Shown here: piece by piece, positions 22,944 to 33,806 of the stretch
Numbering within the stretch: the stretch's first letter is position 1
Layout: every line of letters starts with the position of its first letter
Source: Przewalskia tangutica
Lineage: Eukaryota; Streptophyta; Magnoliopsida; Solanales; Solanaceae
Direction: 5' to 3'
Assembly (NCBI GenBank): GCA_029844215.1
Contig: CM056720.1
Coordinates: 33,535,711 to 33,599,710 of the forward strand
DNA: 64,000 bases
The notes under the pieces: generated by a model
The model's database searches: none
Seen by the model: only the letters and a program-made list of their open reading frames with translations
What the model was told of the DNA's origin: nothing
Translations under genes and position numbers: made by a program

Positions 22944-23760
22944 TGTTACACCCCGTAGTTCCAGGGTATGTATATGAGGACGTACGTACGAGAATACGAC
23001 ATTAAAATTTAAAAGGAAGAAAGATGTGATTTTTTTACGACGGAAAAGTTTCCGAACTTCGTGAAGGAAAAAGGTTTATTATTGAGAATTGGATTCTCAA
23101 CTTTGGTATTTAAGACTTTAAGAACTTATAAGAATTATGGAATCTATTTTTACGGATTTGGTCATGTGGGGCCCACCCGAGGAATTTTATGTTTTGTGGG
23201 GCCCACGAGGGTTACGTAATTTTATGGACGAATGGGAGGGTGACACGTGGCACCTCCCCCACTTGGTGTTGGACGAATATTGCAAGGGTTGGATGGTCAT
23301 TTGACCATTGTGGATGATAAGTCTTCAAGCTTGATATTATTGACCAAGTCAACTTGTCCACTTGGCTATTATCCATGTGTTCTTCATCCTAGCCACACAT
23401 TTGTTATAATCTTGACCCTCCATTGTTTTATATATACACACTAGTGCAAGACAAGCTCTTCCAACACTTAGAATTATTTTCACACTTTCTTGTTCTTCAT
23501 TGAGGCTCACGGGTTTGGCCATTTGTGCACAATTTTTTTTAGTTTGTTGTCCAATATTCACAAGATTTTAACCCAAGGTTCCTAAGAGTATTGTAAGGTT
23601 ATCTCAATAGAAAGATCCCGGAAAAGTGGCATTTTCGTATTAGTCGCAAGGCGGAAACTTAAGGAGTTCTTCAACTTTGAAGTTGGAAGTTGAAGATGAG
23701 TTCTTCATAGGCTTCTAAGGAGTGTTTGGAGCGGATTGGAACATAAGGAAAGGAGTTAAG

Positions 23761-26700
23761 TGTCACGACCCGATTCCGGGCCCGTGACTGGTGCCTTACC
23801 CCGGGCACCCTAGTGATACAACATCAAAGTAATCAGCGGAACATAAAACGATACAAGACATATTATGAAATATGAAACAATAATCTGAGAAAAACTTGCC
23901 TTTCGGCATATATATAAACAACAACTTTTTCAACATGAACAGTTTAATCCTTTTACAAACTCGCCACAACAAGATTACGGACTTCTAAGAAATTATACGA
24001 CAACAATGGACGGGGCCCCGCCATACCTCGAATGTAAACACCTACAACAACAGGGAACTATACCATCGATAAGCCTCCGAGCAAGCTTTTACCAAACGCT
24101 GAACTGTGACCCTAAGAGCGAGGATCAATGACTGGTGTACCTTTACCTGCGGCATGAACGCAGCCCCCCGAAGGAGGTCAGTACAACAGGTACCGAGTAT
24201 GTGAAACTAAAAATACTGTAAATGAAATCATAATAGTCTATAAAGCGGAGACATGATAACCAAACTACAGTTCACAATAATAAGCAGTCATGTCAAGTCA
24301 GGGACTCACGCCCTCAAGTCATCACTCAAATATAACAATGGGTCTCACGCCCACAACATCAATCATGCACGTGGAATACCTTCCTCACTGCCGGCAGTTT
24401 ATGATATAAAAGCACCAAGGAACACACATGAACACCAGGTCCCACCTGTGCCATAATAACACGTACAGGGTAAGTACGAAGGCATAGCCGACTACTAACA
24501 CCTACGCACTAACAAGGTCATGAATCGTATCATAAGATCTGCTAGGCCGTCACATGATCAAAGCGACCACTTGCCCGCAGATCTAATGTGCGCGTCTAGC
24601 CCCGAACTTTCCGCAGCCTCGCGTAGGCCAATCGATCGCCCGCATGAGGTATAACCCCGCATCGAGGGTAGCTAATCCCCGGCAGCGGCCTGGACTCGCC
24701 GTCCGCATGGCCACAAGGACCGCATGACCACAAGGTCCGCATCCTAACCTGCAACTCCCGCAGCCCGCATAGCCCTCGACCCGCGTAGGTAGTCTCGAAT
24801 CATAGGTCCATCGACCGCTGAAGTCTACCCCGCGTCGGAGGCGCTTAACCCTAATCATCTCAAGAGATGAGTGATGTATAATACTATCATAACAACTTAT
24901 CGTTAAACAACATAAGCACAACAAAGGAAAACCCCTTTACACAAACATCACAAGATACTAACACACGTAGCATCCTAGCATGTTTACTTATCAAATCAAC
25001 AAGAAAGTATTACAAGGCTATCACAAACCAACACAATCAAGTTATACACACAAGGTACTTTCTACTATATGCTAACAAGTTCGGGTTTTATCCCCAAAGT
25101 ACTTCATACATTAACTCTTTAAAAGATACGTTACTTTCACAAAAGTCACACAATACCGTAGTATATGAAAATAGAGTGATTATCTTTTGAAGTAAATCAA
25201 AACACTTCTCTTTGTAAAACTCAAGTAACAACATTATTTTCCAAACGTCCAAGTTTGCCTAATTTCAAATGTTCATGTTTCTTATTTAGAAAGGTTTCGT
25301 AGTTCATAGTCTTATTCATTTAAGAATATAATTCTCTTTAAACTATCCGAGAAACATAAGTCTTATATGTGAGTAGGATATTCTTGTTTACAACAATCTT
25401 ATTACAATGACCATGATCTAGGAAATATCATTTTGTCTCATCTTAGCTTCTATGCGGATGGAAGTTTCTCTTGGTTTTAATAATACTTAATCACAAAACA
25501 TTTCCTTTTATTAACGCTGCAGTTGGTTTGTCGATACACATTCGATTTCCAAAATCAAGAAACATTCTTAAGACGTTATACCTAACTTTCCATAAAGCTA
25601 GTATAACTCTTAAGTTTTCAAAACAAATCAAGTATTACCTCTTCTTTCAAAATGAATCAAAACCTTTTGAAATACTTCAAGTTCTTTTATTAACACATAA
25701 CAAGCCGCTTATAGTTCAAATCGGTTACCCTTTAAAACCACAAGTATTTTCTTACCAACATAAAGTCGTTATAACCAACTTCCCATAAAGCCGTTATAAC
25801 ACTTTATGTTTTAAACCAATCAAATACATTTAGCACATGTACGCTCACCGTACTACATAGTTCACACATATCATGCTGGAAGAGATAGGAAGAGGTTCAC
25901 ATACCTCGCGGCGAGTATCGACTAATAGCAAAACGCTCAAGTACTTCCAACCGCAACTCCTTTAAGCCAAGTAGATCGCGCCACACGTAGTACTCAACCT
26001 ATAAGGCCACAAGGCGCTTATTAATATTTAGGTCCCTTCGTAGAACATTCTACGTAAAATTCAAAGACCTCCCCGCAACAACAGAAATCTCTCTCTCTAT
26101 CGAGGCCGCTACCAAGCCAACCGAGGGGTTATCGCCTAACCCTAACGGTACAATTCTACTCCACGGTACTACTACACAAGTCTCACTGTAATACAACCCT
26201 ATGTAATTACAGATTCAAGATTCTTCTTTAAATTCGGGCTTAAGTCGCAAGACATTGCCAGTAAGTATTATTCAGCTTAAGTCAAAAGACATCCGATAAC
26301 TACGTTCAGTTCTATATATAGTATACTTCAACTATATAATCTAACAACATGTAATTTCCAATTACAATAGGGGACAAGATATTTACCTCGATAAGCCCAT
26401 AATTATCCAAGTATAAAGTCGATCCCGGCAATCGTTTAGCTCCAACTCCGTGCGCTCCAACCCGCTCCAAACTACCCTTAGAAGTTCTAACCAACTTCTA
26501 CATACTACTCCAACAAACCATGGAGATTTTCCTTAGGGTTTCGATTTGGTGACCGACGGAAGTATAATAGTATAACTGGCTTTTCAGATAAGTATAACCT
26601 TAGAATACTACAAGGTATATGGCTAAGGTAATTTGGGCATTATAACAATACTTTTGAGAGTATTTCTACCAAGAGGGGGGGTGTATTATACGAGACAACT

Positions 26701-27290
26701 AGGCTAGGGGGGGGTACCCCACGACCACACTACAAGGAGGGGGGGAGAGGGCTCTCGGCCACGGGGACCGTTCCCAGGGGGAGAGGGGCTCTTGGACGAG
26801 AGTCAACAAGAGGGAGAGGAGGGATTTTAACACTTAGGAACATTTAGGAATGGATGAATAAGTCTTCAAAGGGATGGGTATTTATAGGCCAAGTGAAGGC
26901 CAACCAATGGCCAAGATTGAGCCAAGTGCTACACAAGTGTAAGGCCTAGATTCACCCAAGTGTCCCTTAACCAACTAACACACAAATATCCTACCAACTC
27001 CATGACAAAAATGACCAACTTTCGGCCAAGCTTGACCGCCCAAGGTGTTCCAATGAGAGGGTGACAAGTGTCGCCCTCTTGTTGGTCCAAAATGTTTCGT
27101 CTCTCGGAAAAATCCGCAAAAATAAAATATGGCATAGCCGGAAATTCCCTACGAAGTGTGGAAAACGTTTACTAAACACGACTCTAACCGGGTGTTGTGC
27201 ACAAAATTAAATCGGCCAAGCCTACTTTCTCAAGTTCAAATTTTCTACGTACGTCCTTACGTACATACTCTGGAAATACGGGGTATAACA
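23761..27290 (-). mobile_element. S3: solo LTR of family C, minus strand
   Basis: It begins TGTCACGACCCG and ends GGGGTATAACA. The flanks are TTAAG (23756-23760) and CTAAG (27291-27295), a 5-bp duplication with one change; the uninterrupted copy at 2297 reads CTAAG. It is 3530 bp long. The module at 24580-24850 (CCGCAT-rich) matches C2 rather than S1 or S2, so S3 belongs to the C2 subfamily. Reversed TATA sequence lies near 26877-26888. Confidence 0.9.
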
Positions 27291-28755
27291 CTAAGAATTG
27301 CTAAGGAGCGACTTTGAAACTTGGAAATATTAAGGGCTTGTAAAGGTATAATTCTTGTCGTTTTAGTAATTAAGATTACTTATTGTTGTAGCTTTGGATA
27401 TTAGCAAGCATGAGGTGTTTATATTATGAAGTTGATAAGTGTTATGGATATTGGAACCCTAACCCGAAAACTAGTATGTTAGCCCTTAAGATTTTAATTC
27501 AAGTTGGTTACTAGTTTAGTCGTCACATGTTATATAAAGAAGGAATTGTAGTTGTTGAAGTTGTTTATGACTATACAACATGTTAGACCTAAGAACTTGG
27601 ATTGAAAAAAGAATTGGAAAAGACTTAGGATTGGTTATAAGTTGGCCGAGAATGGCTTGGATATTAAACTTACTTGGTATGAATTGTGGGGCGGAATTTT
27701 ACACGTATTGTAAGGCGTGTAATCCCCTTTGATTGGTTGGTATGTTGAGCCTTAAATGTGGCATGTTTGGTTATTGTATTCGGCCTTGAAAAAGGTGGAA
27801 AAGTATGTAGAAACAAAGGAAGTTCTGCCCGATTTTCCGTAGGATTTAGTGACTTTACACTTAGAATATTCTACGATTGAAGCTAGAGGTTAATGAACAT
27901 GTTATGACTATTATAGGTTGAAGTACTACGAGTAGTGTATTCTACTTGAAGGGTGGAAAGGCTAGCAAGGTTATAGTACTTTGGAGCATTTTGCAACTTG
28001 TCGCTAGTCGTCGCGAGGTATGTGAACCTCTTCTTTCTTTGGCATGATCCTACATATAAAATATCCATGTGATAGTATTCCATGATTCCTTCTACTCTTA
28101 GAAGTTAAGAAGTATTCACATTGTTGACTCTAAGTTAAAAGTATGTTAAAGTGTCCTAAGTCCTTACCAAGTCTTATGGGAGATGTTGGTAATAATGGTT
28201 AGGAAATTATGAGATTTGATTTAAAGCTATGTGTCTTGATTTATTTAAAGTAAGTAAGTGGATTTTATGTTCGAAAATAAGTTGAATTTATATGTGAAAA
28301 GGGGATTGATTTTAAAAGTGGAAGTTATATGATTTTAAGAGAATAAGTTATTTGGTTTTGGAAGTGTATGGAACTTTATATTTTTTTATAAGTATAAGCG
28401 ACATGGTTTTAAAGAGGGTATGCTACGAGGTGTTAATATTATAAGCCTTGATTTTATGAGTGGAAATGACTAAACTTTAAAAAGTATGGCTTCTTAATTT
28501 ATATCAAAAGTTAAGAAGATGGTTTCCAAAAGAGTATATGACTTGAGCTTTAAAAAGAAAGGAGTTTTATGATTCTTTTTAAGTATGTATGTACGTAGTA
28601 TTTTTTTTGGGTCTAGTTTTCCTAATGTTGTAAGAATAAAAGTGTCTTAAGTTCTCTAAAATGAATGGTTGTTATAATAGCTTTATGGGAAGTTGTTATG
28701 ACGACTTAAGAAGAAGTGAAAAGATGGTTTAAAAATGTTATGTAAGGAAAAATCA

Positions 28756-28883
28756 CACCGAGCCTACAAATAGGCCAGATTACATTATGAAATACACCGA
28801 GCCTACAAATAGGCCGGATTACATTATGAGATACACCGAGCCTACACATAGGCCGGATTACGCCATATTACCCCGAGCCTACA
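28756..28883 (+). repeat. 39-bp tandem repeat of the family A LTR, about 3.3 copies
   Basis: Units read CACCGAGCCTACAAATAGGC then CGGATTACATTATGAAATA. Each has the hairpin GCCTA-CAAA-TAGGC, extendable by CCG/CGG. The 5' LTR counterpart is at about 3760-3818 and 7248-7330. B1 interrupts the array at 28884. Confidence 0.85.
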
Positions 28884-29100
28884 TGTTACATCCCGTAAGT
28901 CCAGGACATGTATAAGAAAAGGTATGTAAGGAATCAAGACTTGGAAGTTAGTACGAAAGGAAGAATTGTTTTTCCGACGGAAAATCTTCCGGACGTCGGA
29001 AAGGAAAAATGTTCGTTGTTGAGAATTGGATTCTCAAAATAGATTATTTGAAAAGTATGGAACTCTTACCCTTATGGAAATTAATTTTTACGGATTTGGT

Positions 29101-29373
29101 CACGTGGGGCCCACCCGAGGAATTTTACGTTTTGTGGGGCCCACGAGGGTTACGAAATTTTATGGACGAATGAGAGGGCGACACGTGGCACCCCCACACT
29201 TGGTCTTGGTCGAAAATTTGTAAGGGTAGAATGGTCATTGACCAAGGTAAAAGATTAGTCTTGCTAGCTTGAGATTGTTGACCAAAGTCAACTTGCCACT
29301 TGTGCTTAATCCTTGTGATCTTCATCTTAGCCACCCATTTGTTTAAGTCTAAGCCATCCAATGTGTTATATAA
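29101..29373 (+). promoter_or_regulatory. B1 putative promoter: G-box, TCP-like palindromes, TATA
   Basis: CACGTG (29101-29106) overlaps GTGGGGCCCAC (29104-29114), and a second GTGGGGCCCAC lies at 29134-29144. TATATAA is at 29367-29373. The second LTR repeats this at 34921-35193. The 30-bp spacing of the palindromes equals that in family A. Confidence 0.55.
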
Positions 29374-31174
29374 GCATGCTACTAGTGCAAGACTAGTTTT
29401 CAACACTTAGAAAAAATCACACTTGTCTTGTTCTTCAAATGAGCTCTCGGGTTCACCCCTTTTGCCCACACAAAAATTTTAGTTTTTGATCCATTAGCCA
29501 CAAGACTTTAACCCAATGTCCCTAAGGGTTTTGTAAGGATATCTCAATAGAAAGATTTCGGAAAAATGACATTTTCGTATTAGTCGCAAGGCGGAAACTT
29601 AAGGAGTTCTTCAACTTTGAAGTTGGAACTTGACGATGAGTTCTTCATAGGCTTCTAAGGAGTGCTTGGAGCGGATTGAAACCTAAGGAAAGGATCTAAG
29701 AATTGCTAAGGCGCGACTTTGAATCTTGGAAATTTTAAGGGCTTATAAAGGTATAAATTTTGTCGTTTTAGTAGTTAAGATTTACTTGTTGTAGTAGCTA
29801 TGGATATTAGCAAGCATGAGGTGTATATTATGAAGTTTGATAAGTATATTGGCTATTGGAACCCTAATCCGAAAACTAGCATGTTTAGCTTTAAGATTAC
29901 AATTCAAGTCGATTATTAGTTTAAGTTGTCGCATGTTGTTTAAAGAAGGAAATTGTAGTTGAAGTTGTTCATGGCTATATAACATGTTAGACCTTAGAAC
30001 TTGGAATTGGAAAAGGATTGGAAAAGACTTAGTGTTGTTGGTTATTGTTGGCCGAGAATGGCTAGTGAGTATTAAACTACTTCGTATGAATTGTGGGGCG
30101 GAATTTTACACGTATTGTAAGGCGTGTAATCCCTTTTGTTTGGTTGTAGTTTGGAGCCTTAAATGTGGCGTGTTGGTCATTGTATTCGACCTTGAAAAAG
30201 GTGGCAAAGTGAGTAGAAACAAAGGAGGAGCTGCCCGATTTTCCGTAGAATTAGAGACCGTATACTTAGTATTATTCTACGTTAGAGATTAGAAGATGAT
30301 AGTCTTGTTGTGACCATTATAGGTTAACACTTCTACGTACGGCGTATTCGGCTTAGCTTGTGGATTTAGCCGAAAAGGTATGTGAACTATCTCCTCTTCT
30401 AGCATGATTCCTTAAGATAAAGAAAGTATGCCCTACTCCTTAAATGATCCATTCCTTGGTTGTATTTGGATTGCCAAAAATAGAAATTGTTCTATGTACT
30501 TCCTTGATTGTACTTTGATGTTTAAATTATAAGTTGTATAATCCATTTCCTTAGTGAAGTTGGATTCTTAAAAGTGAAAGTATTTTACTTAAAGTACATA
30601 GAGTCTTGAAAAGGAAGTGGTTTCCAAACCTTTTGGCTAGTGCCTTGGTTCCAAAACCTAAGGGTTGTTGTAATGACTTTAGGGGAGTTAAAGGAGTGAT
30701 TTACTTAATTGTTTTAAAAGAGGAGAAATGACATGATTTAAGAGAAGTAACTTGTTTTAAAGGTGTGAGTTACTTGAGGTTTAAGAGTAGAAGAAACTTG
30801 TTTTCTAAATATTAAGAGACTTGAAGCATTTTGGAAAGTTAAGAACTTGATTTGTAAGTATGTGATACTTGGTTTTAAGTATAAGTCTCTTGGTTATAAA
30901 AAGGAATGAATATGTCTAAAACCATAAAGGGTTATAACGGCTTTATGGGAAGTTGGTTATAACGGCTTTATGGAAGGTTAAGAAAGTTGTCTATTTTGGT
31001 TATTAGGCATAAGTTGCCTAGATTGTGAAAATTTGAAGTTACTTGATTCCAAGCTTTGAAATGAGTTTTCTAAAGGTGTAGTAACTCACTTTGAAAAATA
31101 GACACACCTTGATACTACGGGTGTTAGTATCTTGGGGTTTTACATAAAAAAGAGTCTTTTGAAAAGAATGCACG

Positions 31175-31505
31175 TACGTAGTACTTTGGCTTGATTAATT
31201 GAGAATTATTCTAAGTGTGCCTTGATAAGTACTTTGGCTTGATTAATTGAGAATTAGTCTAAGTGTGCCTTGATAAGTACTTTGGCTTGATTAATTGAGA
31301 ATTATTCTACGTGTGCCTTGATAAGTACTTTGGCTTGATTAATTGAGAATTAGTCTAACTGTGCCTTGATAAGTACTTTGTCTTGATTAATTGAGAATTA
31401 GTCTAAGTGTGCCTTGATAAGTACTTTGGCTTGTTTAATTGAGAATTATTCTATGTGTGCCTTGATAAGTACTTTGGCTTGTTTAAATGGGAATTTTTCT
31501 CTAAG
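31175..31505 (+). repeat. 48-bp minisatellite in the B1 first LTR, about 7 copies
   Basis: Units contain AAGTACTTTGGCTTGATTAA and TCTAAGTGTGCCTTGAT. The last two copies have GTTTAA instead of GATTAA. Other arrays are at about 37000-37330 (7 copies), 40453-40745 (6), 55952-56330 (8) and 61828-62200 (8). Confidence 0.9.
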
Positions 31506-31779
31506 TGCCTTGAGTTTATAAAATGAAAGTCTATAGATGTTATGAACTTGCCTGTGTGTGCTGGTGATAGCCTTTGAGTGCAAGTATTATGTTTTATTAC
31601 GTTGCCGCGACTCTCGGTTGGAGGGCTGGCTGTCTTGTTGTAAGTTACTTGGACGTACCGACAGTGATGTGAGATTCCACGGGTATGCTTCCGTTATTTG
31701 TAGTACTTGGGTTAAATTCCCGGATTTTTTATAAAAGACATGGTAGTGCTATGTTTTGTTTGATGGTCGGTTGAGATAG

Positions 31780-32075
31780 GGTAAGAGTATAAGTGAGGGG
31801 TAAACCCCCAAGACGCTATACCACCTTCTCCAGGGTAAGAGTATAAATGAGGGGTAAACCCCCAAGACATTATACCCCCTGCTTGTTTTGTTTGATGGTA
31901 GGTTGAGATAGGGTAAGAGTATAAGTGAGGGGTAAACCCCCAAGACGCTATACCACCTTCTCCAGGATAAGAGTATAAATGAGGGGGTAAACCCCCAAGA
32001 CATTATACCCCCTGCTTTACCACCTTCTCCAGGGTAAGAGTATAAATGAGGGGTAAACCCCCAAGACATTATACC
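31780..32075 (+). repeat. 54-bp minisatellite in the B1 first LTR
   Basis: Units contain GGTAAGAGTATAAATGAGGG and GTAAACCCCCAAGAC. The core GGGGTAAACCCC can form a 4-bp hairpin with loop TAAA. It is interspersed with a TTTGATGGTCGGTTGAGA spacer. Related arrays are at 37600-37905, 39855-40075, 55340-55565 and 61215-61440. Confidence 0.85.
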
Positions 32076-32770
32076 ACCGCCGCTTTTCCTACTGCCCGCA
32101 TGCTTTTTTAGGACAGATGGGACTTGGTGTTCATGTATGCCTATTGGTGTTATATTATATCATGGATCAGCGGTGAGGAAGGACTCCACGCATGATTGAT
32201 ATTATGGCGTGAGACCCATGGTTATATTTTAGAAATGACTTGAGGCACGCGTCCCCGACTTGATATAATCGCTTATGTATTGTAATCGTAGGTTGGCTAT
32301 CATACATGTCTCTGTTTTGTTTAGATCTATGATTTCATATCGCATTTCATCGCTTCACATACTTGGTACATTCTTCATACCGACCTCCTTGGGCCGCGCT
32401 CATACCGCAGTTTAGGTACGCAGCTTGGTGATCGGCAGTGTAGGACCGCCGTAGTTTTTGGATAGCTCCTTCCGTCGGAGTTTATCTTTTGGTATAAGTT
32501 CTTTCAAGACATGCTTTTGTACGCTTATGGGTACCGGGTCTTGTCCGTCATAGTTCAAGATAACTCTTGAGGTCTGTATTCATATGCTGGATTGGACTCA
32601 TGTACAGTAGTGTCTTTTGAGTATGTATATCATGACACTTGTCGCTTTGCCCTCGCACGTATGTTGGTTTAAAAAAAGGGTGTTATTTAATTTCGCAGAT
32701 TTACTTGTGTTGTTAGGTAGGCGGTGCCTGTGTAGGGCACCACCACGCCCGGGTTCGGGGTGTGACAGAG

Positions 32771-32783
32771 TGGTATCGTGAGC
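32771..32783 (+). promoter_or_regulatory. B1 primer binding site
   Basis: TGGTATCGTGAGC lies 3 bp after the LTR end. It resembles the initiator-Met primer TGGTATCAGAGC with CAG read as CGTG. Confidence 0.7.
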
Positions 32784-32823
32784 GATCCTCTGAATGTCTA
32801 CAGACCGTGTCTAGTAGAGTCTT

Positions 32824-32855
32824 GATTATCGGTGTGTTGCGCCACACCCATAAAA
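32824..32855 (+). ncRNA. B1 leader hairpin
   Basis: Stem GGTGTG/CACACC encloses TTGCGC, two bases shorter than the TTGCGCGC of 38657 and 60464. A weaker lower stem TTAT/ATAA is present. Stem position 2 is G-C instead of the A-T of A1 and C1. Confidence 0.5.
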
Positions 32856-32965
32856 AGGAGGCTACATGACTTTTGTGAGTTGGTTTCTATTCTTCTCACT
32901 CTAAGATCGTGCCATGAGCCGTGTTAGTAAGATAATTCCTCTCGACGTAATTTTGTGTTACGATT

Positions 32966-33806
32966 ATGCCTCCGCGAGGGCAACAAACGCCTGTAGGCAA
33001 AGGAGTAGCAGAGCTACTAGTCGACTCAGAGAGTTGATAGGGCTTATGCCTGTGGTATACCGGATGTTGTTCGATGGCGAGTTCTTCTCGCCGGTTTTGA
33101 GGCCCAGACTCGCGCCAGCTTTCGCTAGGAAAAGACTATAGGGTCATGAGGGAAGCAGTTATGTTATTGACCAAGATAGCGGTGCTACAGTTTCATCAGC
33201 AGGAAGTTATTCGGCCAGTACAGGCAGGTGTACAGAGGGTAGAGGGCCAACGCGGAGATCAGCGTAAGAGGGCTAGACCGGTTGGTTATCCCGGTGAGTT
33301 CTTGGACGAGCAAATTTCGCCAAGAGTGAGATATTCGTCCCAGCCTACCCAGTACATACCCCCGCAGCTCGCAGGTGGGATATTGGACCCCACAAGGTAT
33401 TTAGGAGCCGGTCCAAGCTCCAGGGGTCCAGGTTCTCAGAGGAGCAGAGGATTTTCTCAGTCGAGGCCACATATTCCTCAGTGTTTCCAATGTAGTAAGC
33501 GTCATTTGGGGAAATGCCGTCATGGCACAGGTGTTTGTTATTATTGTGACCGTCCGGGCCACAAGAAGTGGGAATGTCCTGTTAGAAAGAGCACCGGTAA
33601 GGTGGCTCAGCCTATGAGGCCGATGGTTGGTTACCTTTCCTCCACAACAAGCGTCCCCGAGGTGGTGTTCGATGTCACCACGTGGTAGAGGTCAGGGTGG
33701 AGTTTATAGTTCTGGCGGTCCTTCGAACCGTAGAGATGACGTGACTACGGGACAGGATCAGGAGGCGACATCGCATGGGGTTACAGGTATATGTCGATTA
33801 TTTTGA
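32966..33806 (+). pseudogene. gag: B1 gag without a capsid core: short N-region plus zinc knuckles
   Basis: The start ATGCCTCCGCG at 32966 is conserved. The N-part (SRLRELIGLMPV) and a helix-like part at 33146-33250 (MREAVMLLTKIAVLQFHQ) follow. The capsid signature seen in A1 gag is absent. A Ser/Arg/Gln linker leads to knuckles near 33480-33585: CFQCSKRHLGKC and CYYCDRPGHKKWEC. The tail ends GGPSNR, QDQEA, VTGICRLF, TGA at 33804-33806. GGP.NR..QDQEA..VTG resembles the gag-protease linker of Tekay-like polyproteins, and the frame stops just where protease should begin. Frame shifts occur near 33140 and 33690. Confidence 0.7.

Larger units (their letters stand above)
1494..28883 (+). mobile_element. 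A1: family A gag-only LTR retrotransposon, heavily nested
   Basis: The 5' LTR starts at 1494 (TATTACACCCC, an apparent TG-to-TA change) and ends at 17547. The internal region is 17548-22943, and the 3' LTR starts at 22944 and is cut at 28883. With later insertions removed, the 5' LTR is about 3.3 kb and the internal region about 1.9 kb. The first 800 bp of the two LTRs differ by only a handful of mostly C-to-T changes, which suggests a fairly recent insertion. S1, C1, S2, S3 and B1 inserted afterwards. Only gag is present, so the element is non-autonomous. The right end and target duplication are outside the window. Confidence 0.85.
22944..28883 (+). repeat. A1 3' LTR, interrupted and truncated
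   Basis: The pieces are 22944-23760 and 27291-28883, separated by S3. TATATATA is at 23429-23436, TCP-like palindromes at 23166 and 23196, and the splice-donor-like AGGTATGT near 28016. It is cut at 28883 by B1, so about 0.9 kb of its 3' end, matching 7290-7579 and 16855-17547, is missing from the window. Confidence 0.85.
28884..32767 (+). repeat. B1 first LTR
   Basis: It is 3884 bp long, begins TGTTACATCCCGTAAG and ends GGGGTGTGACA. It contains a TATA box at 29367, splice-donor-like AAG|GTATGT at 30375-30383, a MYB-like double repeat at 30930-30973, a 48-bp minisatellite near 31175-31505 and a 54-bp minisatellite near 31780-32075. Open frames in it are repeat-derived or short. Confidence 0.9.
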
